Assembly (NCBI RefSeq): GCF_000092425.1
Contig: NC_014221.1
Coordinates: 2,299,001 to 2,363,000 of the forward strand
Reading direction: 5' to 3'
Source of the DNA: Truepera radiovictrix DSM 17093
GTDB taxonomy: Bacteria; Deinococcota; Deinococci; Deinococcales; Trueperaceae
Length of the DNA: 64,000 nucleotides
A program made the position numbers and the translations under genes. The notes below the pieces were generated by a model. It saw only the letters and a list, made by a program, of their open reading frames with translations. It searched no databases and was not told the origin of the DNA. Below, in pieces: positions 16,013 through 24,739 of the stretch. Every line of letters begins with the position of its first letter. Within the stretch, counting starts at the first letter, position 1.

Positions 16013-17239
16013 ATGACCACACGCCCCCCGAACTGCCCTTACGCTCACAGCCACCGGCACCGCAAAAGTGGTCGCGGCGAGGATGGGGGGCGCGCCATCG
16101 AGCACCGCGGCGATACTTGGCACCTGCGCTCTTACGCGGCGGTCAAACAGGTCCTGCGCGACGGCGACCGGGTACGTCAAGGGATCGACGCCGCCCTCGG
16201 TGCCAAGGCCGCACTCCAGACTCGCCAGCGCAAACCCGTCATCTTCCAAGACGGCGCCCCCCACCGCGAGCAGCGCGCCGCCATCGCTCGCTTTTTTACC
16301 CCCAGCGCTGTCGCAGCGTATGGAGCGCTGATCGAAGCGGCCAGCGAACGGATCCTAGCGGGGCTGCGCCGAAGCGGCCGCGGCGACCTCAGCGCGATGA
16401 GCATGCAGCTCGCTGTGGAGGTCGCGGCCCAGGTCGTGGGGCTCACGAACGCCCGCAGACCCGGCACCGACCGCCGCATCGCCGCCTTGATGTCGCAAGC
16501 ACACCCCCGCACGCGGCTCGGCCGCCGCCTCGCCGCGCTACACAGCCAACTGAACGCGCTGCGCTTTTACCTCCTCGACGTACGGCCGGCTATCGCCGCG
16601 CGCCGCAAAAAGCCACGCGAGGACGTGATCAGCCACCTCCTCGCTCAAGGTTACCGAGACGTCGACATCCTCACCGAGTGCATGACGTACGCCTTTGCCG
16701 GTATGGTCACCACGCGTGAGTTTGTCGGCATGGCCGCTTGGCACCTGCTCGAGGACCAGGCGCTGCGGCGCGACTACCTCGCAGCGCAGGAGCCGGAGCG
16801 CCACCGCATCCTGCACGAGATCTTACGGCTCGAACCGGTCGCCTCGCACCTCTACCGCCGGACGGTCGCCGAGGTGAGGCTCAGGCACGGCGGCGAGACC
16901 TACACCGTTCCGGCGGGCGCGCTTTTGGTCCTCGACCTCCGCGCCGCCAACGCCGACCCCGAGGCGGTCGGCGCCGAGCCGCTCGCGCTGTGCCCGCAGC
17001 GCCCCCTCGCGCGCGGCGTCCACCCCTTTGCGCTGAGTTTCGGCGACGGCGCGCACCGCTGCCCAGGGGCCTACCTCGCGATCAAGGAGAGCGACCTCTT
17101 TTTGCAGCAGCTTTTACGCTTGCCCGTCATCCTGCAGCGCCCGCCGCGCCTGACCTGGAGTGACCAACTCGGCAGCTATGAGCTGCGCGACGTGACGCTC
17201 GAGCTTGCCAGCGCTGGCGGCTCGGGAGGCACCACCTGA
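16013..17239 (+). CDS. cytochrome P450
   Basis: 408 residues, soluble bacterial type without a membrane anchor. The I-helix oxygen-activation motif AGMVTT is at about 229-234, the K-helix ExxR is E269-R272 (EILR), and the haem loop FGDGAHRCPG places the thiolate ligand at about Cys350. Redox partners and substrate cannot be read from the sequence; Deinococcus has a P450 acting on carotenoids, which is one possibility. I prefer the ATG at 16013, which has GAGGAGG nine bases upstream, to the in-frame ATG at 15986, which lies inside the promoter palindrome. Next comes an OYE reductase 36 bases downstream, perhaps in the same transcript. Confidence 0.92.
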   Translation: MTTRPPNCPYAHSHRHRKSGRGEDGGRAIEHRGDTWHLRSYAAVKQVLRDGDRVRQGIDAALGAKAALQTRQRKPVIFQDGAPHREQRAAIARFFTPSAVAAYGALIEAASERILAGLRRSGRGDLSAMSMQLAVEVAAQVVGLTNARRPGTDRRIAALMSQAHPRTRLGRRLAALHSQLNALRFYLLDVRPAIAARRKKPREDVISHLLAQGYRDVDILTECMTYAFAGMVTTREFVGMAAWHLLEDQALRRDYLAAQEPERHRILHEILRLEPVASHLYRRTVAEVRLRHGGETYTVPAGALLVLDLRAANADPEAVGAEPLALCPQRPLARGVHPFALSFGDGAHRCPGAYLAIKESDLFLQQLLRLPVILQRPPRLTWSDQLGSYELRDVTLELASAGGSGGTT

Positions 17240-18337
<1,098 letters not shown>

Positions 18338-18380
18338 TGGCTCACTTGTCCTTACGTTACACCGCGGCGGGTCGTGCACC

Positions 18381-19259
18381 ATGGGCCTTCTAGGCGCCCA
18401 CGTCCCCACCGCAGGGGGATTAGCCAACGCCCCCACCAACGCCGCCGCCATCGGCTGCGAGGCGTTTCAGCTCTTCGTCAAAAATCCCAACCGTTGGGCG
18501 GCTGCGGCGCTCACAGAGGCCGACGTCGCGCGGTTTCGGGCGGCGCACCGCGAGCACGGGAGCCGAAGCGCCGTCGCTCACGCGTCGTACCTGGTCAACC
18601 TCGCGGCCACGAACCCCGAGACGCTCGCCAAATCGCGAGCTGCGCTCGCGGACGAACTGCGGCGCTGCGACGCGCTCGGCGTCCGTGGGCTCGTGTTGCA
18701 CCCCGGCGCGCACGGCGGGGCGGGTACCCAAAAGGGCCTTGACGCCGTCGCGCGCTCGCTCGACGCGGTGCTCGCCCAAACGCCGGGGGACGCGGCCGTG
18801 TGGCTCGAGAACACCGCCGGTCAGGGCACCGTCCTCGGCCGCACGCCGCAGGAGCTGGGCGCGATCCTCGCGCGCTGCGACCACCGCGCGCGCATAGGCG
18901 TCTGCCTCGACACCTGCCACGCGTTCGCCGCCGGTTACCCCATCCACGAGGTGGCGGGGCTCGCGGCGTGGCTCGAGGAGGTAGACGTGCAGGTCGGTTT
19001 GGAGCGGCTCGGCTGCTTTCACCTCAACGACGCGCAGTGCGCCCTCGGCTCTCGGCGCGACCGGCACGCCAACATCGGGGCGGGAAAGATGGGCACGGAG
19101 GTGTTCGTCAGGCTTTTGAGGGACGCGCGCTTTACAGCCACGCCGATGCTGCTCGAGACCCCGCGCGGTGAGGACAAACTAGGGCACGCCCGCGACCTCG
19201 CGCGCCTGCGCGCCCTCGTGAACCGGGACGCAGTGCCCATGGCGGAACTCACCCCGTGA
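18381..19259 (+). CDS. nfo: endonuclease IV (AP endonuclease)
   Basis: 292 residues. Zinc-dependent AP endonuclease of base-excision repair; it nicks DNA 5' to abasic sites. The TIM-barrel signatures are present: GAHVPTAGGLANAPTNAAAIGCEAFQLFVKNPNRW, HASYLVNLAATNPE, GLVLHPGAH, ENTAGQG, GVCLDTCHAFAAGY and FHLNDAQCALGSRRDRHANIGAG. These hold the His, Glu and Asp ligands of the three-metal site. The ATG at 18381 is chosen because GLLGAHV is the family N-terminus; the frame extends further upstream into the OYE gene. The Shine-Dalgarno is weak (GGCGGG). The stop overlaps the next gene by four bases. Confidence 0.95.
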   Translation: MGLLGAHVPTAGGLANAPTNAAAIGCEAFQLFVKNPNRWAAAALTEADVARFRAAHREHGSRSAVAHASYLVNLAATNPETLAKSRAALADELRRCDALGVRGLVLHPGAHGGAGTQKGLDAVARSLDAVLAQTPGDAAVWLENTAGQGTVLGRTPQELGAILARCDHRARIGVCLDTCHAFAAGYPIHEVAGLAAWLEEVDVQVGLERLGCFHLNDAQCALGSRRDRHANIGAGKMGTEVFVRLLRDARFTATPMLLETPRGEDKLGHARDLARLRALVNRDAVPMAELTP

Positions 19260-19690
19260 ACGCGCGCCGCACCGCGTCGCTAGGACCGTTCCTTCTAGCC
19301 CTCGCTCTCGGCGCCGCCGCGACGCGCTTGGCGGAGAACGCGGCTGCGTTCGTCGCCCTTATCGTCGTCTTCGCCGCAGCGCTCTGGTTGTTGCAACCGA
19401 AGCGGCGTGCGCTGCCTCGGCATACACCCAGGGTACAGGTGGGCGAGCGGCGCCTCACGAGGTTGGCCCCCGAAGGTCGGTCCAGCCCTCTCGTCACCGG
19501 TACGACCGTCGTCTGCAAACGGATCACCCCGGAGCGCCAGGAGTGGGTCTCGAGCCGCACCGGCCGCCTCTACGACGTGTCGTGCCACAACGGCCCACCC
19601 AACGCTCGCCCCGGCGACCGGGGTCGGGTCGCGGTCACCGCTACAGGTTGGCGGATCGTGCCCGACCCCGTGCCCCCCGACCTAGACTAG
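19256..19690 (+). CDS. small membrane protein with NfeD-like soluble domain
   Basis: 144 residues from a GTG that overlaps the nfo stop (GTGA), so it is translationally coupled. Two hydrophobic segments (FLLALALGAAATRL and AAAFVALIVVFAAALWLL) are followed by a basic linker and a beta-rich domain: GTTVVCKRITPERQEWVSSRTGRLYDVSCHNGPPNARPGDRGRVAVTATGWRIVP. The pattern (two helices then an OB-like domain ending in G-x-x-V-x-V) is like the NfeD family, but with low certainty. It could help localise or regulate a membrane process; the link with nfo may be only genomic. Confidence 0.55.
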   Translation: MNARRTASLGPFLLALALGAAATRLAENAAAFVALIVVFAAALWLLQPKRRALPRHTPRVQVGERRLTRLAPEGRSSPLVTGTTVVCKRITPERQEWVSSRTGRLYDVSCHNGPPNARPGDRGRVAVTATGWRIVPDPVPPDLD

Positions 19691-19696
19691 ACACTA

Positions 19697-19734
19697 CCCC
19701 TAGCGCGCCATCACCTTTGACGGCGCGCTAGGGG
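19697..19734. terminator. perfect 13-base-arm hairpin between convergent transcripts
   Basis: CCCCTAGCGCGCC and its exact complement flank a 12-base loop (ATCACCTTTGAC). It lies between the end of the plus-strand nfo group and the end of the small minus-strand ORF. No T-run on either side, so a bidirectional hairpin terminator is likely but not certain. Confidence 0.55.
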
Positions 19735-19774
19735 GATTAGGCTGAACTAGGCTGAGGGCACTACCAGCCGCGCT

Positions 19775-19885
19775 CTAGACCTCTTCCTCGTCGTCGTGGT
19801 CGGGAACGACAAAGGGGATCAGCGTCACGGCGCCAAAACCGACGACGGCGAGCGTGATCATAATCAGTGTAAAGAAGTTTTCCAT
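19775..19885 (-). CDS. 36-residue single-helix membrane protein
   Basis: The minus-strand ATG at 19885 has AAGGGG eight bases upstream. It encodes MENFFTLIMITLAVVGFG... followed by VTLIPFVVPDHDDEEEV and TAG. One membrane helix of about 22 residues ends in Pro-Phe-Val-Val-Pro, then an acidic tail (DHDDEEEV). The Shine-Dalgarno, the clean topology and the high third-position GC support a real gene. I do not recognise the family. Small subunits of respiratory oxidases and other membrane regulators look like this in outline. It is about 115 bases downstream of the mutarotase gene on the same strand. Confidence 0.6.
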   Translation of the reverse strand: MENFFTLIMITLAVVGFGAVTLIPFVVPDHDDEEEV

Positions 19886-19999
19886 AACAGCCCCTTACAG
19901 CGTAGTAGGTCGTTGTGTCGCGACGCGCAGCGGCGACGGAGCGCGTCCGCCAACGCCAGTATAACGCGTCGAACCGTCGGCTCCGGCGGCGAGAGGGTG

Positions 20000-20329
20000 C
20001 TAGTCGAGGTGAAACACCTCTTCGAGCTCGAGCATCATCTCGTCGGGGCGCGCCCCCTCGGGCAGCTCGAAAAAGGGCGCCATCTGCGCCTGCCACCGCG
20101 CGTTCACCTCGGTCGCCGCCATCTTCGCTCGTGCTGCCTCGAGCGATTCTGGCGTCTCGAAGTAACCGAACAGCAACCCATCGGCCCGCATAAAGAGGGT
20201 GTAGTTGTGCCAACCGGCTTCTCTTAGCGCCGCGCGCATCTCTGGCCAGACGTTTTGGTGTCGCGCCTTGTACTGCTCGAGGAGTTCAGACTTTACTTTC
20301 AGCACAAACCCTACGCGCTTGTTCGGCAT
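20000..20329 (-). CDS. L-rhamnose mutarotase-like protein (RhaM/RhaU family)
   Basis: 109 residues (family about 104). RhaM converts alpha- and beta-L-rhamnopyranose. Family features: RVGFVLKVKSELLEQYKARHQNVWPEMRAALREAGWHNYTLFMRADGLLFGYFETPE, including the catalytic-type His in RHQNVWPEM and the aromatic YTLF. TEVNARWQAQMAPFF closes the ferredoxin-like fold. I start at ATG 20329 (MPNKRVGF); a longer frame to 20374 runs into a terminator. No rhamnose catabolic genes are near, so the sugar could be another one handled by this DUF718-type fold. Confidence 0.85.
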   Translation of the reverse strand: MPNKRVGFVLKVKSELLEQYKARHQNVWPEMRAALREAGWHNYTLFMRADGLLFGYFETPESLEAARAKMAATEVNARWQAQMAPFFELPEGARPDEMMLELEEVFHLD

Positions 20330-20362
20330 GGGTGAGCATACCGCAACCCCCGCCACAGCGTA

Positions 20363-20393
20363 AAAACGCCCCACGGGTCCCCACCCGCGGGGC
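20363..20393 (-). terminator. hairpin terminator between the large lipoprotein gene and the mutarotase
   Basis: GCCCC-GC-GGGT and ACCC-GT-GGGGC form a long stem around GGGG, followed on the minus strand by GTTTTT. On the plus strand it is followed by TTTT, so it may work in both directions. Confidence 0.75.
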
Positions 20394-20542
20394 TTTTGCG
20401 GCGCAACCGGCCAAGGTCAACCGCAGGTGTAGTCTACGTGGTTTTGCGTCGTGAGCGCTGTGACGAGGGCACAGTGCGCCTCCTCACGCGTGCTGGGAGC
20501 GGCCAACGTACCTTTGGCAGCGAGGGTCCTAGCAAGTTTACA

Positions 20543-20560
20543 GGGCCGCCTCGGCGGCCC
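20543..20560. terminator. GGGCCGCC/GGCGGCCC hairpin after the large lipoprotein gene
   Basis: Perfect eight-base arms with a two-base loop, 22 bases beyond the stop of the minus-strand lipoprotein gene. No T-run on the minus strand; perhaps the first of two hairpins ending that transcript. Confidence 0.45.
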
Positions 20561-20582
20561 TTTGGCGTCTACAGGTGCGTTC

Positions 20583-23132
20583 TTACTGCGTAGCCAGCAT
20601 CAAGACCATGGCAGCCGGCAGTACGGTCTTGCGAGGCGCATTCATATGGTGTGCCTCTGTAAGGGCGTACGTCCTTATAGTAGCGTCTAGTAGCTTACCC
20701 GTACCGTCCCAAGGCCCGGTTACGTAGTAAGGCCAACCGGCGAACTGCGACCGCGTCCCCCGCGTCGTCGCTCGCGCCTGCAACCCGCCCCGGTCGCTAC
20801 TGCCACAGATCGTCGGGGCGTAGGAGTTGACGTCGTCGTCCATGACGAAGCTCGTAAAACCGTTCGAGACCTTGCTCATAAAACCGTGATCGGCGAAGAC
20901 GCTAAATTCTTCGAGCGCCAGGTCCTGGAACGCCTGCATGGTGTGGCGCAGGTAAACGAACATCTGGCACCCCATGTTGCTGTAGCGCCTCACGTCGCTG
21001 ATGCGGTGATCCCAGATGAACGCGGGGCCGGCGGGGCTGTCGACCTCGATCATGTGGTTGGCGACGTTGTTCGCCATGCGCCGCGCTTCGCTGAGGTACC
21101 TGCCATCGCCCGTCAGCTTGTTCATGTAGTAGTGGTAGCGGATCCACTGTGAGTAGGCGTGGGTGAGCTCTTTGGTGATAAAGGGAAAGCCCGTGGGCCG
21201 GTTTTTCCGCTGGCGCCACTTCGCCTCGAAATGGTTTTGCAGGTAGTCGGTCCAAAAGGCCGCTCGCTCGGCGTAACGGGGATCAGCGGCATTCTGCTGA
21301 AAGACGTAGGCAGCAGCCGCCACGAGCGAGTGCGTGAGGATCTCGTCCATCTCGTGGTAGTCGTCGCCGATGAAAGGGGCACCACTAGGTTCGGTAAGTG
21401 TTAAATAGCGCCAGTTCAGGTACCCATCGCCGTTATAGTCCCGCAGATCGGCGCGGGTCAGCTGCATGAGGCGGTCGATCTCGTCGAGGAGCTGAGGGTC
21501 GCGCGTGATGCGGAAGACGGTGATCAGAGTGGTGACGTGAGTATTCAGCGAGCGGCCAATTAAGAAGAGGTCGCCGCTCGAGGCCCACCTAGAGGGGTCA
21601 CTACCAGCTAATGCGGAGTGGGTGTGGTACTTGGGATGCTCAATGGCACTCATCAAGCGGTCGTACCAGAGTCGCACCTCCGCGGCGAGTTGGTTGCGGC
21701 TGAAGTTCGGGTTGGCGCGGAGCGTGGTGTAAGAACCGCGCGGGCGCTTGCTGCCGGGTGCTGGAGCCGGTTCGGGTTGCGGCGCTGGAGGGGTGGGTTC
21801 GGGCGTAGGTTGCGGCGCCGGCGGGGTCGGTGCAGGAGCTGGGGTGGGGTCGGGCGAAGGCGCTGGGGCTGGCGGCGGAGGCGTGGGCGCTGGCGCGGCA
21901 GCCATCTCGTAAGTGATCGTGAGCCTCGGCCCGTCAGTGGCGCTCACGTCTCGCGAAACCGCCGAGCGCTTCGTCCGACCATCGCCGGAGATCACGAACG
22001 CCATGGCGTTGCCACTTCGCCAATTGGGTCGGTTGACGATCTCCTGCACGATCGCCGAGAGGTCGGCTGTACGCACCGCCTGGCCGACCTCCCAAGGACG
22101 CGGACGCCACAGGGCCGCAGCCGTCGTCGTGGGTCTTTGGCTCAGGTTGCGGTTCGCCGTCGTAAACCTCGGGGTGTTGTCGGCGCTGATGCCACGGACC
22201 GTCAGGGTCAGGCTACCGCTGTCCGCCGCGGAAGCTTTGAAGTCGATGTGAGCACCCGTAATGCGCGCGCCGCGGGGTACGGTGACGTTGGTAAAGCGCA
22301 GACCGACGCTCTGCGCCACCCCGCCTTCGACAGAAAAGTCGAGCGAGCGGGTGCTCGCCCCCGTGCGGATGGTACCAGTCGCCGTCTCCTCGATGTCGTC
22401 CTCGGGGCTCGCGAGCGGCAGCCTCACCGAGCCACCTGTCTGGGGGGTGGGGGTAGCCGGTGACGTTACAGGAGCCGAAGCCTGCGCGGGTTCAAAACTC
22501 ACGACGAGCACAGGAACGTTCGCAGGGTTTCCGCCGAAGGCGATCGCTGCACGCTCCCCGCGCCCGTCGCCGGTTACGATCAGCGCGAGCGCGTTGCCGC
22601 TGCGCCAACCGCTGCGGCTGACGACCTCTTGAATGACGTCCTTGAGCTCGGAGCTGCGCCCCCAGCGGCCTTGGGTCCACGCCACCGGACGCCACGTCGC
22701 GACCGCCGCGGTCGTCGGCCGCGAGCTGATATTGTGGCGCGCGCTCGTGAATGTGGGCGCGTTGTCGGCGGCTTGGGCGCGCACCTGTAACGTCACGGGG
22801 CTCGAGTGCGCGAGCCCCGCACGCACCTCGAGGTGTGCCGAGGTGATCCTAGCGCCTCTTGGGATCGCGAGGTTTTGAAACCGCAACCCGACGATCTGCG
22901 GCACCCCTTGCTTGGCCGAAAAGTCGAGCAGGCCGCCATCGAGCTCCATCCGGCCACCCGTAACCTCTTCGGCATCGTCAGACGCAGCCACAATGGGGAT
23001 ACGTACGGTCGTCGGGGCTGAAAGGGGCTCGAAAGCAGGTAAGGCGTCGTCGATACCGCGGCTGCACGCGCTGAGTAGGAGCAACCCGAGCAGCGCCAAG
23101 AACAGAGGACTCCTGCGGACGGATGCGTTCAT
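20583..23132 (-). CDS. large secreted lipoprotein: two repeated beta modules plus helical toroid (lyase/hydrolase-like) domain
   Basis: 849 residues. A lipoprotein signal (LLLLSAC, about Cys23) anchors it outside the cell. Residues about 45-220 and 245-415 are two copies of one module, each with GLRFxNxxxPRGARIT.AH, ADNxPxFTxAxxNxSxRPTT, a WRP..W stretch, WRSGNA and GDGR. They resemble the DNRLRE-type beta-sandwich modules of secreted enzymes. A Pro/Ala linker (about 420-475) leads to a C-terminal domain of about 370 residues rich in paired helices, with WYDRLM, DLRDYNGDGYLNWRYLT, DDYHEMDEILTHS and YSQWIRYHYYMNKLTGD. This suggests an alpha/alpha toroid as in [14 protein letters not shown] lyases and related hydrolases. 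Function is inferred from architecture only. GGAGGAG fixes the ATG at 23132. A sulfotransferase gene is divergent. Confidence 0.75.
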   Translation of the reverse strand: MNASVRRSPLFLALLGLLLLSACSRGIDDALPAFEPLSAPTTVRIPIVAASDDAEEVTGGRMELDGGLLDFSAKQGVPQIVGLRFQNLAIPRGARITSAHLEVRAGLAHSSPVTLQVRAQAADNAPTFTSARHNISSRPTTAAVATWRPVAWTQGRWGRSSELKDVIQEVVSRSGWRSGNALALIVTGDGRGERAAIAFGGNPANVPVLVVSFEPAQASAPVTSPATPTPQTGGSVRLPLASPEDDIEETATGTIRTGASTRSLDFSVEGGVAQSVGLRFTNVTVPRGARITGAHIDFKASAADSGSLTLTVRGISADNTPRFTTANRNLSQRPTTTAAALWRPRPWEVGQAVRTADLSAIVQEIVNRPNWRSGNAMAFVISGDGRTKRSAVSRDVSATDGPRLTITYEMAAAPAPTPPPPAPAPSPDPTPAPAPTPPAPQPTPEPTPPAPQPEPAPAPGSKRPRGSYTTLRANPNFSRNQLAAEVRLWYDRLMSAIEHPKYHTHSALAGSDPSRWASSGDLFLIGRSLNTHVTTLITVFRITRDPQLLDEIDRLMQLTRADLRDYNGDGYLNWRYLTLTEPSGAPFIGDDYHEMDEILTHSLVAAAAYVFQQNAADPRYAERAAFWTDYLQNHFEAKWRQRKNRPTGFPFITKELTHAYSQWIRYHYYMNKLTGDGRYLSEARRMANNVANHMIEVDSPAGPAFIWDHRISDVRRYSNMGCQMFVYLRHTMQAFQDLALEEFSVFADHGFMSKVSNGFTSFVMDDDVNSYAPTICGSSDRGGLQARATTRGTRSQFAGWPYYVTGPWDGTGKLLDATIRTYALTEAHHMNAPRKTVLPAAMVLMLATQ

Positions 23133-23565
23133 CTTCTCCTCCACCCCGTGGATTTGGTGTCGCGTCGCAGCTAGAGCTCCGGAGCCTGGGGAAGCTCACG
23201 GATCCAAACCGGGTACACGGCGACCGGTTTGGTCCATCTGCTCGGCGTTGCAGCACATTTGAGGTGGAGCGCGGCAGCTCCCCTCGGCCGGTTGCGCTAC
23301 TGGCTCGACCCGCTCCCAAGCGCCCATATACAGGAAACGGGTGTCAAAGCCTCCGAGGGGCGGGGTAACCCCTCAACGGAGAGAAGCTTAGCCCGCGCCA
23401 GATGAAGGGAGTGTGAAAAGTTTTTAATTTTTGCGGATGTGCGAGACTTAACGTTAAACCTCGCGGAGCCCTCCTGCGCGTTTTGTCAACGGGTGGCTCC
23501 GAGACCGTCAACCACACCGCCACGTCACCGCAAGCTGAGCGCAAACGCTGCCGCTAACCTGAGCC
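23133..23565. other. 433 bp divergent intergenic region with structured leader and AT-rich core
   Basis: Lies between the minus-strand lipoprotein gene and the plus-strand sulfotransferase gene. On the lipoprotein side it has an inverted repeat CCAAACCGG (23204-23212) / CCGGTTTGG (23224-23232), GCTCCGGAGC near 23177, and nested arms around AGGGG/CCCCT near 23360. Near 23410-23460 the DNA turns AT-rich, with the palindrome TTAACGTTAA at 23449-23458, a likely promoter/operator zone. No known riboswitch consensus was recognised. Confidence 0.5.
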
Positions 23566-24585
23566 ATGGAAGGAAGCTTCGCCGCCACCTCGCACCCGCT
23601 TCCGGTGCAACGCGCCGCGCGCTCACGCTTTCGCGGAGCCCGCGCGAGCCACCGGCCTAGCGGGCAGCCCGACGTTTTTCTCCTCGCAACTCCCGGCAGC
23701 GGCTCGAGCTGGCTCACGAAGCTGATCGAGCGTCAGCCGGGGTTTCGGTGTGTCGACGACCCCTTCTGTCACGCCAACGCGTCTTTGCACACCGCTCTGG
23801 GTGCGACCACGACCGAGACGTTTGGTGGCGACACGACAGGGTCACTCGAGCGCTACTTCCGCAACCTCTGCCAGAGCACCATGCCACAGGGGGGACCTGC
23901 CCCCCGCCGCCCCTTTTTCCGCCGCACAACCCACCGCACGGTGCTCCGCATCGTTCGTCGCAGCGAGAGCGTCGTGAGCTGGTTGATGGTGCACGCGAAC
24001 GAACGCTTGGGGGGACGGAGCCTCCTGTTGGTGCGCCACCCCATCGCCGCGAGCCTTACGCAACGGCTCTCCCCACACCTTGAGATGCTCTTACAGCGTC
24101 AGCACCGCTACCTTAGCGAGGCGCAGCGGCGCGAAGGGGCACGTATCGTAGCGTGCGGGTCGGACCTCGAGCGCGGCGTGCTCGCTTGGTGTCTTTACAA
24201 CCTGCGCGCTCTGGGGTCCCGCTCCCCCCACTGGAACGTTCTCAGCTACGAGCAGCTCCTTTTAGAACCCGAACGCTCGGCGCTCTACCTCGCTGATTGC
24301 CTCGCCCTGCCCGATACGGCTCGGCTCCTAAAGCAGCTAGGGCGCAGTCGCAAACGCCCTGGCTCCGGCTTAGAGCGGCAGATCGACGGGTGGCGCGAGC
24401 GGGTACCCGCGACTCAAGAGCGGCAGCTCATGGGGCTCCTCGAGCTGTTTGCGCTCGGGGCGTATAGGACGGGTGACCCACTGCCCGCACCCGACCTCTG
24501 GCTCTCGGCGCCGCACGCTGCGCAACCGCTCCCTAGGCACAGACCTGGGGGTCTATCTACATGGACACTGTCCGTTTACGGCTAA
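23566..24585 (+). CDS. PAPS-dependent sulfotransferase family protein
   Basis: 339 residues. Sulfotransferases move sulfate from PAPS to hydroxyl or amino groups of glycans, lipids or small molecules. The 5'-phosphosulfate loop ATPGSGSSWLTKLI (residues 41-54) and the 3'-phosphate motif LLLVRHPIAASLTQRLS with Arg157 and Ser163 are both present; SYEQLLLEP later in the chain is another common segment. The N-terminal 35 residues are basic and low in structure. No signal peptide, so action is cytoplasmic, on a precursor. It is divergent from the secreted lipoprotein gene 433 bases away, hinting at sulfated glycan metabolism, but there is no direct proof. Codon use is somewhat less GC3-biased than in its neighbours. 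Confidence 0.82.
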   Translation: MEGSFAATSHPLPVQRAARSRFRGARASHRPSGQPDVFLLATPGSGSSWLTKLIERQPGFRCVDDPFCHANASLHTALGATTTETFGGDTTGSLERYFRNLCQSTMPQGGPAPRRPFFRRTTHRTVLRIVRRSESVVSWLMVHANERLGGRSLLLVRHPIAASLTQRLSPHLEMLLQRQHRYLSEAQRREGARIVACGSDLERGVLAWCLYNLRALGSRSPHWNVLSYEQLLLEPERSALYLADCLALPDTARLLKQLGRSRKRPGSGLERQIDGWRERVPATQERQLMGLLELFALGAYRTGDPLPAPDLWLSAPHAAQPLPRHRPGGLSTWTLSVYG

Positions 24586-24739
24586 GTCTCTACATCGGTA
24601 CTCTTTCGTCAAGCCGCAATATCTCTTGGGAGTCTTTAAACCCCTTAGTTCTCAGTTGACAAAGCTTGACCAAAAGCTACCTGGCCAATGATCGAGCTAT
24701 ACTGCTATCGATTAAAAGCAGTTACTTTCGGAACGGTCT

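Noticed and set aside
21618-22463. 281-codon plus-strand frame inside the secreted lipoprotein gene
   Set aside because: Low-complexity Arg/Gly translation produced by the Pro/Ala linker on the other strand.
23133-23565. c-di-GMP or cobalamin riboswitch in the lipoprotein leader
   Set aside because: Searched by eye for the conserved class I c-di-GMP and B12-box words; none was convincing.
24660-24715. TTGACA/TTGACC and TATACT words after the VWA gene
   Set aside because: Spacing (26 bases or more) does not fit a promoter, and no plus-strand gene follows.
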